This document shows, piece after piece, positions 33,084-45,360 of a DNA stretch of 64,000 nucleotides. Origin of the DNA: Tolypocladium sp. Sup5 PDA-1 (taxonomy: Eukaryota > Ascomycota > Sordariomycetes > Hypocreales > Ophiocordycipitaceae). Each line of letters begins with the position of its first letter. The first letter of the stretch is position 1. The stretch covers positions 496,001 through 560,000 of the forward strand of contig JPHH03000007.1 of NCBI GenBank assembly GCA_000750105.3, written 5' to 3'. Made by a program: the position numbers and the translations under genes. The notes beneath the pieces were generated by a model. It ran no database searches and had not been told where the DNA came from. It was given only the letters and a program-made list of their open reading frames with translations.

Positions 33084-33826
33084 ATGGCGTCCCTCGATCC
33101 CGTCATCGCCCGCATTGTATCATTCTGTCTAAACAGCACCAACGGCACCGAAGGCGCCAGAATACACCAGTACGACGGAGAAAAACATTCCCTGGTCGCC
33201 GCTGTGGTGGAGGGTGTGCTCCTTTCGGTCCTGTGGGCCATCCGCGACCCTGTCTGGCCATCTGCTGCCCTGTCTAATCAAACAGCGGGGGGTTCGCAAG
33301 GATAGTTTGCGCGATGTCCTTGCTACCTATTCAGCCGTGGTGCGGATGGAGTCTGAGAGGCACGACGGATTGCAGCAACCCTCTCGCGGTCACACTTCAG
33401 GTCCCTTTGTTCGTCATCCCTCAGACCCTGACACCCATGAGTAGTGCATTGCTCACATCCATCGGTTGTTTGCAGAATAATTTTCGGTATATTTTATGAG
33501 ACTGGGGCTGTTCTGAATCGTCTTGTTGTCTATACGTAAGTTGGTGCCCTCAGCATACATTCACGCCTCTCGAGCAAGTTCTTATCACTAAGCCAACACT
33601 CTCGATCAGGCTGTTGATGATTCTGGATATAACCGGACTCGGACATCCCCTATCCAAGTTTCTCTGGACTTGGCGTGCAGCATCGAGACAGGTCGAGGAA
33701 TGGAAGCCCATGATAACTCTCACGCAGATCTGGATGGCCGTAGTTCTCTCGTATGTCATTATCGTCTCCATGCTGGCCGAAAGCATCTTGTATGTCTTGG
33801 ATGCTTGGTACATCAACTATGGATAG
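33084..33826 (+). CDS. unrecognised four-exon multi-spanning membrane protein
   Basis: Exons 33084-33304, 33376-33408, 33476-33535 and 33610-33826 join in frame to 176 aa. Introns are 71, 67 and 74 nt. The third is the best supported (TAC|GTAAGT donor, GATCAG acceptor). The second ends TTTGCAG and the first ends TTGCAG. Spliced this way, hydrophobic segments that are scattered over three frames fuse into a continuous protein. TM1 (about 36-58) is around LVAAVVEGVLLSVLWAIRD. A TM2-TM3 hairpin is built across the three junctions (FGIFYETGAVLNRLVVYT, then LLMILDITG). TM4 is IWMAVVLSYVIIVSMLAES. A sequon NSTNGT lies in the N-terminal part. I recognise no family. The 33-nt and 60-nt exons make it easy to miss. 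Confidence 0.55.
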
Positions 33827-34158
33827 TGGGCCTTGAATTAATCCGCGTCAACATCACACTGATCAAGCGGATCAACCTCGAATTGTACATGATGGGCCCA
33901 TGAGGCGTAGACTCTTGCGCATAAAGCCCCATAGGGGTTGTTTTATTTCATCGTAATCTACACATGGTCACACATCGCGCCACGGTGGACAAGTTGCCTC
34001 AGGTCTGTGCGAGTACAACATAATGCAATCATCTTGGTGAGGCCAACTCCACATCGCGTGCTGTCGTCAGTCATGAAGAGACACCGGCCATCGATACACA
34101 TCTCCGACTGCGGTGACAAAAGAAAGAGTCGTGTTGCAAAGGTCCAGGTCCTTTGAGC
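33827..34158. other. convergent 3' intergenic region
   Basis: 332 bp between the 3' ends of the membrane-protein gene (+) and the coiled-coil gene (-). Nothing else was seen. Confidence 0.5.
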
Positions 34159-37015
34159 TTAGCCAGTTACCCTCCTCACCCACAGAGTCGTTGGCTCAAA
34201 CTCTGCATCCTTGTCCAGTCGCTTGTATGCCCGGTGCAGTTTCAGCCCCAGGTCATACTCTTCTCGCTGCACTTCCGCCAGCTCCTCCTTTAGCGCCTCT
34301 ACCTTTTGCTTTTCAGCCTCCCGCTTGCGCAGCACCTGACCGCTAGCCATGAGGTTATCTGTTGGCATGAGCTCCGTCATTTGCTGAATGCTCTTGTTGA
34401 TGTTGATGCGACGATGAGCAAGACCCTGTATTTGGGCGTTCAAGTGTGCGACTCGATCCTGGGACGAGGACAGCTCGTGCGGTGCTGGAGGAAGAGGCTT
34501 TGCCATGGACAGAATAGAAGAACGGCGGTCCGCTGAATTGGCGTCACCAGCGACTCTGGTATGCGAGGTATGCTCTGTGTGTCGTAGGGTAGACTGCTTC
34601 TCCTTATCGATTGCCGAGTATGGGCTGCTCATCGAAATGACAATAGGTTCCTCGGAAGCCTTGCCGCCGCTTGCTCCGGGAAAGGGTCTCCTACGATCCA
34701 TCACGGAGGTTTGCAGCGCAGGCAGGGCGGGGACTTGAGGACGAAATTCGTCCGCGGACTGTCGAGGGCTGCTGGGATTTGACGTGGCATATGTCGTGAT
34801 GCTGAAGCGCGACGCTGGCTGTGCCCACGCGTCCTGGGGAGTCGACTGCTGGGGCGATGCGCTGTCTGGCGCAAGGTGAGGCGGTGCGAAACTGGAAGTC
34901 ACCGAAGCGCGGGCCGGGGTGGTCGAGCTCGGGTTCGCAGACGGCGGTGGTTTCCTCTTGATAGGCTTGGCCGACAACGTTGGCAGCGCATCGGGATAGG
35001 GCGAGGACGTCGTCGGAGAGTGTCCAGTCGACCGAGCAGCAGCAGGCGGGGGAGACTGGGTGAGAAAGTCGAAGTCGGGAGGGCTGGGATATGCCTGCGG
35101 CCCCGCTCCGGGATGCATGGGAGGCTGCGAAGGGGGTGAGGAGACCACGGCAGGCTTTCTACTGGCCTTTTGGTTTGATGTCAGGGGTAGAGGCCTGCGC
35201 GATGCACCCCCAACGTTGGACGTTTCAGGACCAGACGGCTTCATCATTGATGGCGGGCCTCCGAGTTCACCACGACCTGTTCGTTTGCTGCTCTTGCGCG
35301 CAACGTTGAGAGGTGCGACATTAATGTCGTCGCGAACTGGCTGGACAAGCTTGGAGCGCCCGCTGGCGCCGTGCCACGGCGGTCGACTGTCCACTGGCTC
35401 GGGCCGACTTCTACCCATCATTCGCATGCGCTGGCCAAAGGAGGGAGACGGGGTGTTGCGGCGACCAGACAATGGTCCTGTTATTGTCGCGGTTGAGCCA
35501 AAGGCTGCATTGTCTGGTGCGAGGCGTGAGGCTTCACTGCCAGACCCAGGGTTCCATCGCATCTCATGAGCCTGGGCAGCAGGACGCTGGCCAGGGTGAA
35601 CCTGGCGCTCGCGTGGCACATCGTTTGGCATAGGCCCTCGCAGTTGAGGGGCTACCGGCGTACGCGCACCTCGTGGCCCACGATGATCGGATCGCATCGT
35701 CGGGAGGTTTCTCCTGTGGTCTTCTTGGTAGGCTGCGGGTTGTGGCGCTTGACGGGGCCCTCGCAGCATCTCCTGCTGGACCAGATCAGACTCATCGTCA
35801 ATAGGCGATACCTCTTCGACCATGAGTCTGCGCCAGAAACATTTCGTTAGCCTCCGTCTCGAGTCCACGGCGGTCGCTTGTGTTGTTGAGGGCGGGCCAT
35901 ACAGGCTACGGTGAGCATCTGCATTCTTGCTCCCAACGACACAGCGCAATCCAAGGGCCGACAAATGGTACTCACCCATCTCGGAAGCATCCAGTTTCGG
36001 GCGAGCTCGGCGGGGAGACTTGCGCCTCCGCCGGGTGCCCGTACATGTCTCTCCAAGCCAGTCTGGGCTGGGACGTTAGCACCGCGTCGTCGCAATCGCT
36101 GCCGTTGCCGTCACTTTGATCGTAGACGGACGATGCGGGGCGCCAGCCCGAGTCGCTCTGGAGCCGCTGATGCGGTTGCTGCTTGGTTCGCCGTCGAGGG
36201 TTTCGTGGGGGCGGATCGCGAACAGCAGCGGCGAAGATGTCGGGTTGGTGAGACGGGAGAGATCTGTATCAAGAGGGAGAAGAAGATGTCAGCGTGCTTG
36301 TTCCGTATGCAACAGCGTACTCGTAGGTACAACGCAAGGGAGCCGTGGCACTGCGGGCCTCCAGGCGCAGCCACGATTTCGGCATCATGGCAGGACCATC
36401 GGGCGCGTCATACGACGCTCCATATGGCTGCTGGTGCTATTATAGGCGACCGTGCCAGAAGTGACGATGCCTGCGCCCTGGAATCCGCCTGGCGTCTAAG
36501 CCAATGGCGCCACAGAGTGTGGGAGCGAGTCCACTCTAATTCGGCAGCTTCAGCTGGAGGCTGAGAGCCTGAGACAGCCTGACGTCGTTCGCGGCCACTC
36601 GCGTGGGCTGGACGGGCCAGCTGTCTTGCTGCAGCTGCCAAGAGGCTCGACATGGTGTGGTTGGTTGGTTGTCGAGCGTGTTCGCAGGAATGGAAATCGC
36701 CATCACCGGCACTTACATGTCAACATGGGCGACCTGCGGCACCACCTTGCCCCTGCGAATCTCGTACTTGTAGGGCGCGCTGGAGATGCCCAGCGCGTTG
36801 AGGGGATCGTCGAGGTCGTCGTGCCAGTTGTGCCTGCTGCCGACGTGCTGCTGGGCGCCGCCGACGCGGGCGAGTCGCTGCTTATGAACGCCGGCGCCCG
36901 AGCGCGTCGAAGGAACGCGGAGGAGCTGACCCTTGGCCGTGGTGGACGTGGTGGTGGTGGTGGTGGTGGAGGTGCCTGACGGCGCAGATGATGGTGTTCT
37001 GAGGCGGTCCCACAT
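34159..37015 (-). CDS. conserved disordered protein with C-terminal coiled coil
   Basis: Three exons: 37015-36717, 36263-35976 and 35827-34159. The product is 751 aa. Intron 1 is 453 nt (AT|GTAAGT..GATACAG) and intron 2 is 148 nt (GG|GTGAGT..GCGCAG, branch GCTAAC). Phases agree at both joins. The N-terminal exon has Thr runs and the more ordered segment YKYEIRRGKVVPQVAHVD. Exon 2 has SGWRPASSVYDQSD and RLAWRDMYGHPAEA. The bulk of exon 3 is Pro/Ser/Arg-rich disorder. The last 120 residues are a heptad-rich coiled coil (INKSIQQMTELMP ... EALKEELAEVQREEYDLGLKL) ending in TTLWVRRVTG. It looks like a conserved filamentous-fungal protein of unknown role, possibly cytoskeletal or polarity-related by architecture only. 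Confidence 0.75.
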
Positions 37016-39134
37016 GGTGGGCGAGGTGGGCTTGAAACGGCTTCGTGGGCGGGCTGCCTTCTGGAAGCCTGTCGCAACGGTCGCGTGCGCTCCACTTGGG
37101 GGCTGACAGCGAGGGCACGGGGCAGGCAGTGGTGGGAGAGGCGCTGGGACCAGAGCGCTGGCGGCTGACCTGGGGCGGAATGTTTCCAGGGCAGGTTCGA
37201 TGGATTGCTCGGGCTGAGCAGCTGTACGGAGTAGCGGGCGTGGGAGTGCGAGTAGTGCGTGTCAGCGCCTGGCTGCCGCTATCGTGCCGTCCGTTATTGG
37301 TGAGGTGTGCCCTGTGGTCGCTGAAGGATGGACGGGAGATATGTATGTAGGTACACTGGGAGACGCTCAGCACCAGTCAAAAGATCGAGTGTTTCGTCGC
37401 CACAAAAGAATTGGAAAGAAAGTTGCCAAAGGTCCAAGAAACAGGAAAACGGGAGACGGACGCCCCCTGGTAATTGTATCTCCTCGTCCCCCGTCCCTCG
37501 TCTCTGTCAATCTCCAGCCGCATTCTTGCGTTTCCGTCTCTGCTCCCCTCGGCCTCTCATCCATCTTCCGCTCGTGATCCGCCCGTGATCCGCTCTTGAT
37601 CGCCGTCACCCCACGCACCCCTACAGCCACCAGGTCGCACAGACAGCGGGCGCAGGGGGCCGCCGTACCCTCATCTTATATTGCCAGGCTCGTCTCCAAC
37701 ATTGGACGATCCAGCCAAACGAATGGAGGAGGCAGCACTGCGACGCCGCTTTGAGCACTTCTGCCCGTGAGGGTGAGCGACAGCCAACCGCGAGCCTCGC
37801 TGTTGATTGCGCTGGAGGTGCGCTGGAGGACAGCCGCCGCGGTTGGCTGTCCCGAGTTGGTTTCAGACAGGTCGTTTGAATGGCGGGCTGGACGTTGTTC
37901 TCGTTGCCTTCTTCGCCTCCAAAACAACAGGCGCCTCCCTGCGAAAACGATGGGCCAGGGTCCGAGAATAGGCTTCGAGATATGCATGCATGGCCCTGTG
38001 CTATTTTGAGGTTGTTGCGGACGACGGAACCATGAGTAAAGGCGCTCGTTGTCAAGAAGCGCGCCTGCGAGTAAACAAATGAAAACAGCTCGGACATTGC
38101 CAGCAATCGTCAGGCAAATACAGTGGATTGTATTTCTCTTCAATCGCGACAATTGCCCTTTCGCGCATCTTCCCGCCTGGTGTGCCGTCCTTTTTTATCG
38201 ACCGAGCAGAGTCTGCTTGATGGACAGTGACTGCTCACATGCCCAAGCCGGTGATGATGCAGCATTAATCCTGATAAGCACTGGCTATTATTTCGGAGAC
38301 TTCTGAGTTCTGACCACCTTCGCCTGGCGCTTCCATCAGCCGGCACCACATCTTCTTCTGCTTCATCACCTGTCAAAATGCTTCAGGGTTTCGTCTGGTA
38401 ACTAACTTAGTACATATCCTCCTATCGCCTGCAGAAGATCGTCAGGTCCTGCGGCTGCCTCCCTAATAAGCTCCCCTGAGCGACGGCGTCTGTTTCAGAC
38501 CCTTGGCGCCTTCAGAACCCTGCTGCAGTACATGCCACCCTCCTCGGCTTGCGCCGTGGCCACCCGCAGCACGCGCCGACGAACCTCAGGCCGCCTCGCG
38601 ATCCCAGGTGCTCTGTCAAATGCCTCAATGGTTCGTCTACAGTGTCTCACGGGCCATTCTGTGCGTTGTCTGGTGGCTAAGTGACACCGCCCTCGACCGC
38701 CAGGGTGACGAGGCACCGACCATGGCTCAGGGCACGCACCGGGAAGCGAGCCGCTCGAGACGAGCCGAGTCCACAGCAGCTGTGCTTGTGCTTTGTACAT
38801 GTGACGGAGCAGGATTCCATGTCCTGACAAGACTGGCGCCGTACGGACTACTCGTCGCCACAAGACGAAGCTCGGGGGTGGTCAGGGAAGTACGATAAGG
38901 CTTACATGCATATGGTACGAGCACATGCGAGCTTCTTGTACAGGCGGATGGCACGTGGAGCAGCCCGGAAGACTTTTCTCAATCCAACGGCTTACTTCAA
39001 TGAGCTTATTCGAGAGTGTTCCGGCAGTATCGCAAATGACAGACTACCTATCCTCTCCCGGCCGCGTTGGCTGGTTAGTCCGGTAGCGACAGAATAAAGT
39101 CACAACTCACAAAGGACACGCATGCATAAGGCAC
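37016..39134. other. long intergenic region
   Basis: 2.1 kb with no supported gene; all ORFs here are short or composition-biased. It includes the promoter of the coiled-coil gene and the 3' side of the dehydrogenase gene. One TACTCCGTA (reverse) is at 37225. Confidence 0.5.
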
Positions 39135-40359
39135 TCACTGCCAGTCCACCAGGACCGTGTCGTCGGGCTTGATATCAGCAACCTCGAGTCCATACTCCCA
39201 CAAGGCCTTCCTCTTCTTCTCGTCCTGCGCATCCTTGGCCGTGTCAAACTCGTCCGTCCCGTTCAGGTACAGCGCCTTGCCTCGCGGCGGCTTCACCTCG
39301 AAGCACGCGCGGATGACGTCTGCGGCACTCTTCCACAGCGGCCGCAGGGCTCCGTTCGGGTTCAGCCTGACCATGAGCGGCGCGACCAAGGGAACAATCA
39401 CTTTCATGGTAAGGGTGGCCGTCATGAAGGAGCCTCGACGGGAGATGTCCGAGGGCATGCCGCCGGGGTCGAGGCCGATGACCGAAATGTTGGACAGCTT
39501 GGGGTCCTTGGCGATGCGATCGCCCAACTCGTGCCTTGTTGTTGGGTCAGTCGATGCAGGGGCGAATGAGGTGTGACGACGCCGACTTACATGAGCATCA
39601 CGGCGCAGAGCTTGCTCGCTCCATATCGGCGGAAGCCCGACTCCCAGGATGCGTCGTCTTGGGGAGTGCTCCACGTGCCCTTGGCAAGCGCTTCTGGACC
39701 CGGGAATAGGTTCTGCCATTTGGGATCTTTGTACACGGTATTGCCTCCCATGGTGTTTCTCTCGTCCTGGGAGCTGCAGGCGCGTGAGTTATCTGTCCCC
39801 AGCCGGTATTGCCGTGCAGGCAAGTTACTTACTCGTGCGCCCAGCTACCGACGATGAGAATGCGGCCCTCGTCCTTGTCCATGCTCTGCAGGAGCGCAAG
39901 GGACAAGACGAGGTTGGCTAGGAAGTTGACCTGCCAGGTCATCTCGAAGCCATCGCCGCTCATTGTCTTGAAGATGCCACTTTGTCAGACGCACTGTTCA
40001 ACATCCAGATGTAAAGGTGGTGTACTGACCAAGGTTTCGTGTTCCTGGTACCCAGCGTTGAGGATCAGCGCCCTGATCGGAGGCAGCGCTCCCTTTGTGA
40101 CCCGGCGATTGATATCGGCCGCCGTCGCCTTGACGCTCTCCAGCGAGCTCAGGTCCAGCTCTAGCGTCTCATGCTTGTGCCCGGACGGGGCCTTCTTGAG
40201 CGCAGCCTGGAGCTGGGACGCCGTGGCCGCCTTTCGGACGGTGTAGAGCCCCGCGTAGTTTGATGCCAGATCCGGGGTCTTGAGGATGTTCGTCACAATC
40301 GCCGAGCCGAGGCCGCCGTTGGCGCCGGTGACGAGTATCGAGCCCTTAGGGGACGACAT
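39135..40359 (-). CDS. short-chain dehydrogenase/reductase
   Basis: Four exons: 40359-40030, 39966-39833, 39773-39591 and 39534-39135. Introns of 63, 59 and 56 nt are all phase-consistent; the product is 348 aa. The Rossmann cofactor motif is TGANGGLG (11-18), followed by DLSSLESV, LILNAGYQ (98-105), catalytic Ser151 in LIVGSWAH, and the YGASK pair Tyr205/Lys209. The P-G motif is LDPGGMPSD. No signal or membrane segment was seen. It resembles fungal retinol-dehydrogenase/protochlorophyllide-reductase-like SDRs, probably NADP-dependent; the substrate is unknown. ATG 40359 directly precedes the first beta strand; the open frame continues to 40437. No biosynthetic-cluster genes flank it. Confidence 0.88.
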
Positions 40360-42775
40360 GTTTGCTGGCGATTCGGTGCCTGATACGGATACGCCGTAAC
40401 TACTTGGTAGTTGATGCCGATTCTGCGAGAACGGCAACTAGTTATCTACCGCAATCTGCGGGCAGGGATCCGGACAGCTCCCCGCAGCAAGCTCGCTTTC
40501 TTATGAACCATCCCGATTCCCGACGCATTCGTCACTCCGCGCTTCACGTGGCTTCCAGGCGGTACATACTACGTGGTCCATTTTTTATACCTGGCGGACC
40601 GGCTCCACCGGCGCGAGCCTGGCAGCAAACTCCGCACCGCTCCCTAACAGCCATCCCATGGCGTGTCCGAAAGGAGGCAACGCCGGGGTGAAAGTCCGAC
40701 CGTCCGGCCCGGGGGCATGCTGGGTGGTGGTTCGGGATGGTGGTTGGACGGTCTGCGATCACGCCTATGCGTTGGTGGAAATAGGGACGCTTTTTTGCGC
40801 CCTGATTTCATTTAGAGAATGTCGGATCCATGGTGATTGTGTGAGTGCGGCGAGGACGTGTGTGATACAGTGGTGTATGTCGCCTCGCTGCCATGTGTCG
40901 GTTGAAGCTTCGGGGAGTAGCGCAGCGAAACTGCCCTCAGAGGAACTGGCACAATGGGTCACACGGAGGGTGCATGGACAAGCTCACAGAGATTTAGCAG
41001 CGACGTCACATATGGCAATCTGCCGATGGCTCTGCAGGGCTTTTCCTTGTCTTCACGGTCGGGTTCGGAGCCGTGAGCCTGTCCGTTCGGTACTTCGGAT
41101 CACGATTGCCGCGCGACGGCACTTACACGACGGAGATTGCAAGGGGGCGTCGATTCAGAGTTCCGCCAGAGCGGAATGCGTAAAATTCGGAAATCTGAAT
41201 TATTAATATATGCTGTAAAGTAGCGCAAGGGGATGCAATTGCTCCTTTTTGCTCTCCTTCTGTGGACGTTGGTCGTTGTCGACTCTGTGTCGTTGGTCCA
41301 CGCCGCTCAACGGCGGTAACACTAACATCCGGGGCCCGGGGCGCCGAGCAATCCATCCGCGACGACCCTTTGCCACGGGCCACCTATGCACTGCAGCCCT
41401 GACTGCGGTTGCACAAACCAACGGTTGGGTAAGCACTTCAGGATGAGCCTGTTGTGAGCCTCGAAACGTCGTCAGCGCGACCTGTCGTGCGACGGGTGTC
41501 GGTTGTGAATGCATCAGGGGCCGCCTCCCCCACAATCCGGCTTCCTGAGTCGGGTTCTGAACTTCTGACAGTCAATAAATAGTCCGTAGTCCGTAATGCA
41601 ACACCCTCCCAGGGGCTAGACCCAAGTTCAGCAAACGGCCGAATCCTTCGAGGAAGCGATCCCGTCTGGGGCCAACGCAGGTACCTGTACATTCAAGTGC
41701 CGTTAAGGGTTAGCCAGATACGCGTGCGGCTCTGGCGCCGTGCATGGAGCTATTACTTTGAGGACAGCTGATGGTGTTGGACCTTGGTGGTGGGCATAGT
41801 TGCGCATGCCTTGTGTGGAAGATGCCTTGATGATCATCCTGGAAGATGCCGCTTGCAATCATAAGATTGTTGGCTTTCCTTGGAAGGGAGGTTCCTCCTC
41901 ATGAATTCAGGAAGAGAAGGAATTGGCGTCCTGCCGTCTGACACCTGTCGTTGAGAGTTGAGAGCGAGTTGGGACTCGGTGCGATCTACACCACGCAAGG
42001 CTGGCCCCGTCCACTTGCCACGCTGCAAAGGAAGAGGCGCGCGTCTCACCCTCGGTCCAGGTTATAACGGTCGACAGGATCACTGCACGTGCACGCGAGG
42101 TTGGCAGCCTGGCATGTCGGTATAACCGTCTCGCCCACCCATCTGTACGACACACAGGGGTTTACTTCAAGAACCCGGCACTCTCCTCCGTCATCCCCGA
42201 GATGCTCAGGAATAGCGCCAAAATACCAAAGACAGAAGAGAGAACAAGCAAGGCATGACCCAGATTCCATGTGTTTTCTATTTTCGTATCAAATAGTCCG
42301 TACAGGACGCATGTCTCACGGGGCTGCCCATTCCTCTCCGGCTCCCTCCGCCCACGGACCCGGACCCCCGTGCGGCCGCGAGCCGCCGTCCGGGTCCACT
42401 TACACGCCGCAGAGTCGCACTCCGTACAACCTCACCACGCCTTTGCTGGTTCTAGGCCCCTCTTTGTGGCGCTGTATTATTGTCTGGCCCGTTCAATAGT
42501 AGGCCTGAGGTGACGCAGCCAAGCTGGACCGGCAAACAAGCTGTGCGCGGGATCAGGGGATCGGCATCATCCGCTGTTCCTTCTGGCAAGCCGCAAGCCC
42601 GGCTGAAGGTCCAGGTGGGCCTCGCCTCCCCGTCGCCGCCCCCATATTAGTAGGTTGGATTATAGGCTCTAGCTCCCGTCTTGGGTGTTGCTCGGAGCAC
42701 ATATTATTCAGACTCTTGCCACGTTCTCATCTATTTACTTTTTGACTATTGCATTTCGTTGCACCGTCTGTTGCC
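40360..42775. other. long intergenic region
   Basis: 2.4 kb with no supported gene on either strand. It contains the dehydrogenase promoter at one end and the F-box gene promoter at the other. AGTCCGTA-type relatives of the dispersed 9-mers occur near 41580 and 42295. Confidence 0.5.
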
Positions 42776-43687
42776 ATGCTGGACGCGTCTCAGTGCCTGC
42801 TCTCCGCCCCGGAGCTAGTCGAGCTCGTCCTCCTCGAGCTCGACCACAAGACCCTCCTCTGCCGCGCCCCCAGGGTCTCTCGACAATGGCGAGACATCAT
42901 CAACACCTCTCCCAGGATCCAATCGAAACTCTTCTTCCGGCCCTCGGTGGCCGAGCGACGCAGGCCCCAGAGCCTTAAACCGCCGCCGGTGCAGAGACCA
43001 CGATCGTGGCGAGGCCGGAGGGGCAGCTCCGACTTACACGACCTCTTCCAACTCGCCGACTCTCACACAGGCGATCCAAACCGCCAGCCCTACCGCGCCA
43101 ACGACAAGGGCATCCCATGCCCCGACTTCATCCCGTCGCCAACACCCTCGGACTCGACCTCGCGCACATCCATCGGACCCTGGACGTCCGACGAGGAGCG
43201 CCGCTCCTTCACCAGCCGCGGCGCCAGCTGGCGGCGCATGCTCGTCCAGAACCCGCCCATCACGTCCCTCGGCCAGGTCGTCATGCGGTGCCGCATCGAC
43301 GGCTCCGTCACCACGCGCGTCGGCCGGGCGGCCTGCCCCGACGGCCTCCGCTTGGGCCAGGTGTGGGATGCGCTGCGCGACAGCATGGCCCTGCTGCGGT
43401 CCGACATGTGCCTCCATCGCCTTGCCTGGTGGGAGCCGTCGCTGACGTCGCTCGAGAATGCGCTGTACCCGATGGCCCAGGACGTGGCGCGCCTGTTTGA
43501 CGACGGCGCGCAGCTGGTCCTGGCGATGGGCTTCAGCGAGTGCGCCGAGTCGGATATGTTTTATGGCAAGTTTGCGGGAGAGTACGAGGCGCTGTGCCGA
43601 TGCGAGGACTATGAGCCGCTGGAGTTTGGCATGAAGGAGACCATCACTCCACCACGACCCTCGAGAAGACGCCAACAAGCGGGATGA
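42776..43687 (+). CDS. F-box protein
   Basis: A single-exon 303-aa protein. Residues about 8-52 (LSAPELVELVLLELDHKTLL, VSRQWRDIINTSPRIQ, KLFF) are a fungal F-box of the kind that binds Skp1 in SCF ubiquitin ligases. A Pro/Arg-rich linker follows. The C-terminal half (about 145-280) has no recognised repeats (no LRR, WD40). It contains SWRRMLVQNPPI, a motif frequent in fungal F-box families of unknown target. ATG 42776 starts the F-box; the frame is open 27 bp further without ATG. Confidence 0.83.
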   Translation: MLDASQCLLSAPELVELVLLELDHKTLLCRAPRVSRQWRDIINTSPRIQSKLFFRPSVAERRRPQSLKPPPVQRPRSWRGRRGSSDLHDLFQLADSHTGDPNRQPYRANDKGIPCPDFIPSPTPSDSTSRTSIGPWTSDEERRSFTSRGASWRRMLVQNPPITSLGQVVMRCRIDGSVTTRVGRAACPDGLRLGQVWDALRDSMALLRSDMCLHRLAWWEPSLTSLENALYPMAQDVARLFDDGAQLVLAMGFSECAESDMFYGKFAGEYEALCRCEDYEPLEFGMKETITPPRPSRRRQQAG

Positions 43688-43890
43688 CGTTCGGAACACA
43701 AGGCCGGGACCGATGTCTGCGGGATACGTACGATTCGTGGCGTGGATAACAGCACCATTCATTCGCAGGCGGGCATGGACACAGCACTGCACGGCCTTCC
43801 AGTATCAATGATTCAAAATTGCTATCCGTAATTCCTGCCCCAAACCTACTCACAGATACCCCGTCCTTGGAAATACGTCTTCATTGGCCC
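43688..43890. other. short convergent gap
   Basis: 203 bp between the 3' ends of the F-box gene and the GPI-protein gene. No features were seen. Confidence 0.5.
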
Positions 43891-44334
43891 TCAGAAGAAG
43901 ACAACATGCCATAAAAAAGCCAAGACACTCAGTAGAGGGACACTCACAAGCCACCTCGGTCCAAGACTCAACCCTCCGCTTCCACCGCTTCCACCGCTGC
44001 CGCCACCGCCGTTGACACTCCCGTCATGCTCGACCCTGAAATCATTCGTCAACCCTGACGGAGTGCATCTCGTCCCCGCGGCGCAGGCCATAATGACACT
44101 CCAGCGGCCGCTTGCGCATCGCTGCCACGAGCTTGTCATGCAATTCCATTGTCCTTCGGAGGAGCACGCCGAGCCTTGGGCCTGTGCTCGGCGAACGATG
44201 TCATTGCTGAGTGGTGTGGTGGACGGTATTGAGCTCAAGGTGGTCTGGGACCATGCTTGGAGAGCTAGTATTGATAGCAGGATGATGGTGCTCAAGGACG
44301 AAGAGCGTGGTGATGCCATGGTTGGGAGTCGCAT
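43891..44334 (-). CDS. small GPI-anchored cysteine-containing cell-surface protein
   Basis: 147 aa from ATG 44334 (or 142 aa from ATG 44319). N-terminal signal peptide (SLSTIILLSILALQAWS). A compact module with four cysteines (CSSEGQWNC, RCASGRWSVIMACAAGTRC) resembles family 19 carbohydrate-binding modules, which bind chitin. A Gly/Ser linker (GGGGSGGSGGSGG) and a C-terminal hydrophobic tail (WLVSVPLLSVLAFLWHVVFF) form a GPI-attachment signal. It is expected at the plasma membrane or cell wall. The CBM19 call rests on the WNC...RC spacing only and is tentative. The frame extends upstream to 44466 without a better start. Confidence 0.7.
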   Translation of the reverse strand: MRLPTMASPRSSSLSTIILLSILALQAWSQTTLSSIPSTTPLSNDIVRRAQAQGSACSSEGQWNCMTSSWQRCASGRWSVIMACAAGTRCTPSGLTNDFRVEHDGSVNGGGGSGGSGGSGGLSLGPRWLVSVPLLSVLAFLWHVVFF

Positions 44335-45360
44335 TTCGACTGCAGGGTAGGGCCGGAAGACGGCGCCGATCTCGATGGAGCTCCGGCCGGAGATGTGGAG
44401 ACGGGGCTGGGTCGAGCTCCGAAACGTCGACGGCGATGTGTAATTTCCCTGGGCAAACGTAATCAAGATGGAAGCATTTCGACTGCCTTTAGTATGAATA
44501 TTTCAAGATCGAGTTTTCAGTAGCTCTCCGTAGAAATGCCCCAGGCTTGCACTTATAGCCCCCGTGTCAGTCCACAAACCATCCAACGAGTGAGTGAATT
44601 GCTGCCCAGCGGGTGGGTCGACGGGACTGGACGTGGATGCGCCCGATTGGAGCAGCCAACTCACGATGGCTCGGCTATGGGGAGGCTACGGGGAGTGGTG
44701 TCCGTGAGTGGGTGTTCCTGGCGATCTGATGCATGGCGTTTTGTGCCTGATTTGTCGTCTGAGTTTGCAGGAGATCGAGGGCAACGAGGTATCGATGGAG
44801 GAGCGTGAAGCTAACAATTCTTTGATGAGCAGTAAGTCAATATATATTAACCGTCATATGAGAAAAGACTCAATTATCATCTAACTTGTATACTCAAGAA
44901 TGTCCCCTGGAGCTATCAGTGGCGATGGATGTTTTACGGAGTGTCGTGTGACTGCGTCCTGAATGCCCGACTTCACCTGGTGTATTCAAGGAAGTTGATT
45001 GTCACGCTGAAGGTGAGTGAAGAGGATAACACTCGGAGAAGCTTACTGCTGCCGAATCACAGCACATGGTATTGCTGCGAGCCGAAGCAGAAGAACAGAC
45101 CAGACGTGGCGGTGAGAGTGCACCAACGGCGCAGGTCGTGGAGCCCACCCGCAGCGCTTATCCACACCAACTCTGCATCACGGCAGTCGGTGAGTCGCAA
45201 CGGAAGCAAAATAATGGAGCTTCTTTGTGTGCTGGAATTTAAGATTCAATATCGCCTTTGGCCCGTAACCCGCCGTTTAAGTTGTGTTGAGTAGTGGTCC
45301 ACGGATTGTCATCCCGGAGCCCTAGCCTCATCTCAAACCATCCCGATGGACAGGTGTGAA
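44335..45360. other. intergenic region
   Basis: It holds the promoter of the GPI-protein gene and the 3' region of the following minus-strand ORF. No coding support was seen. Confidence 0.45.
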
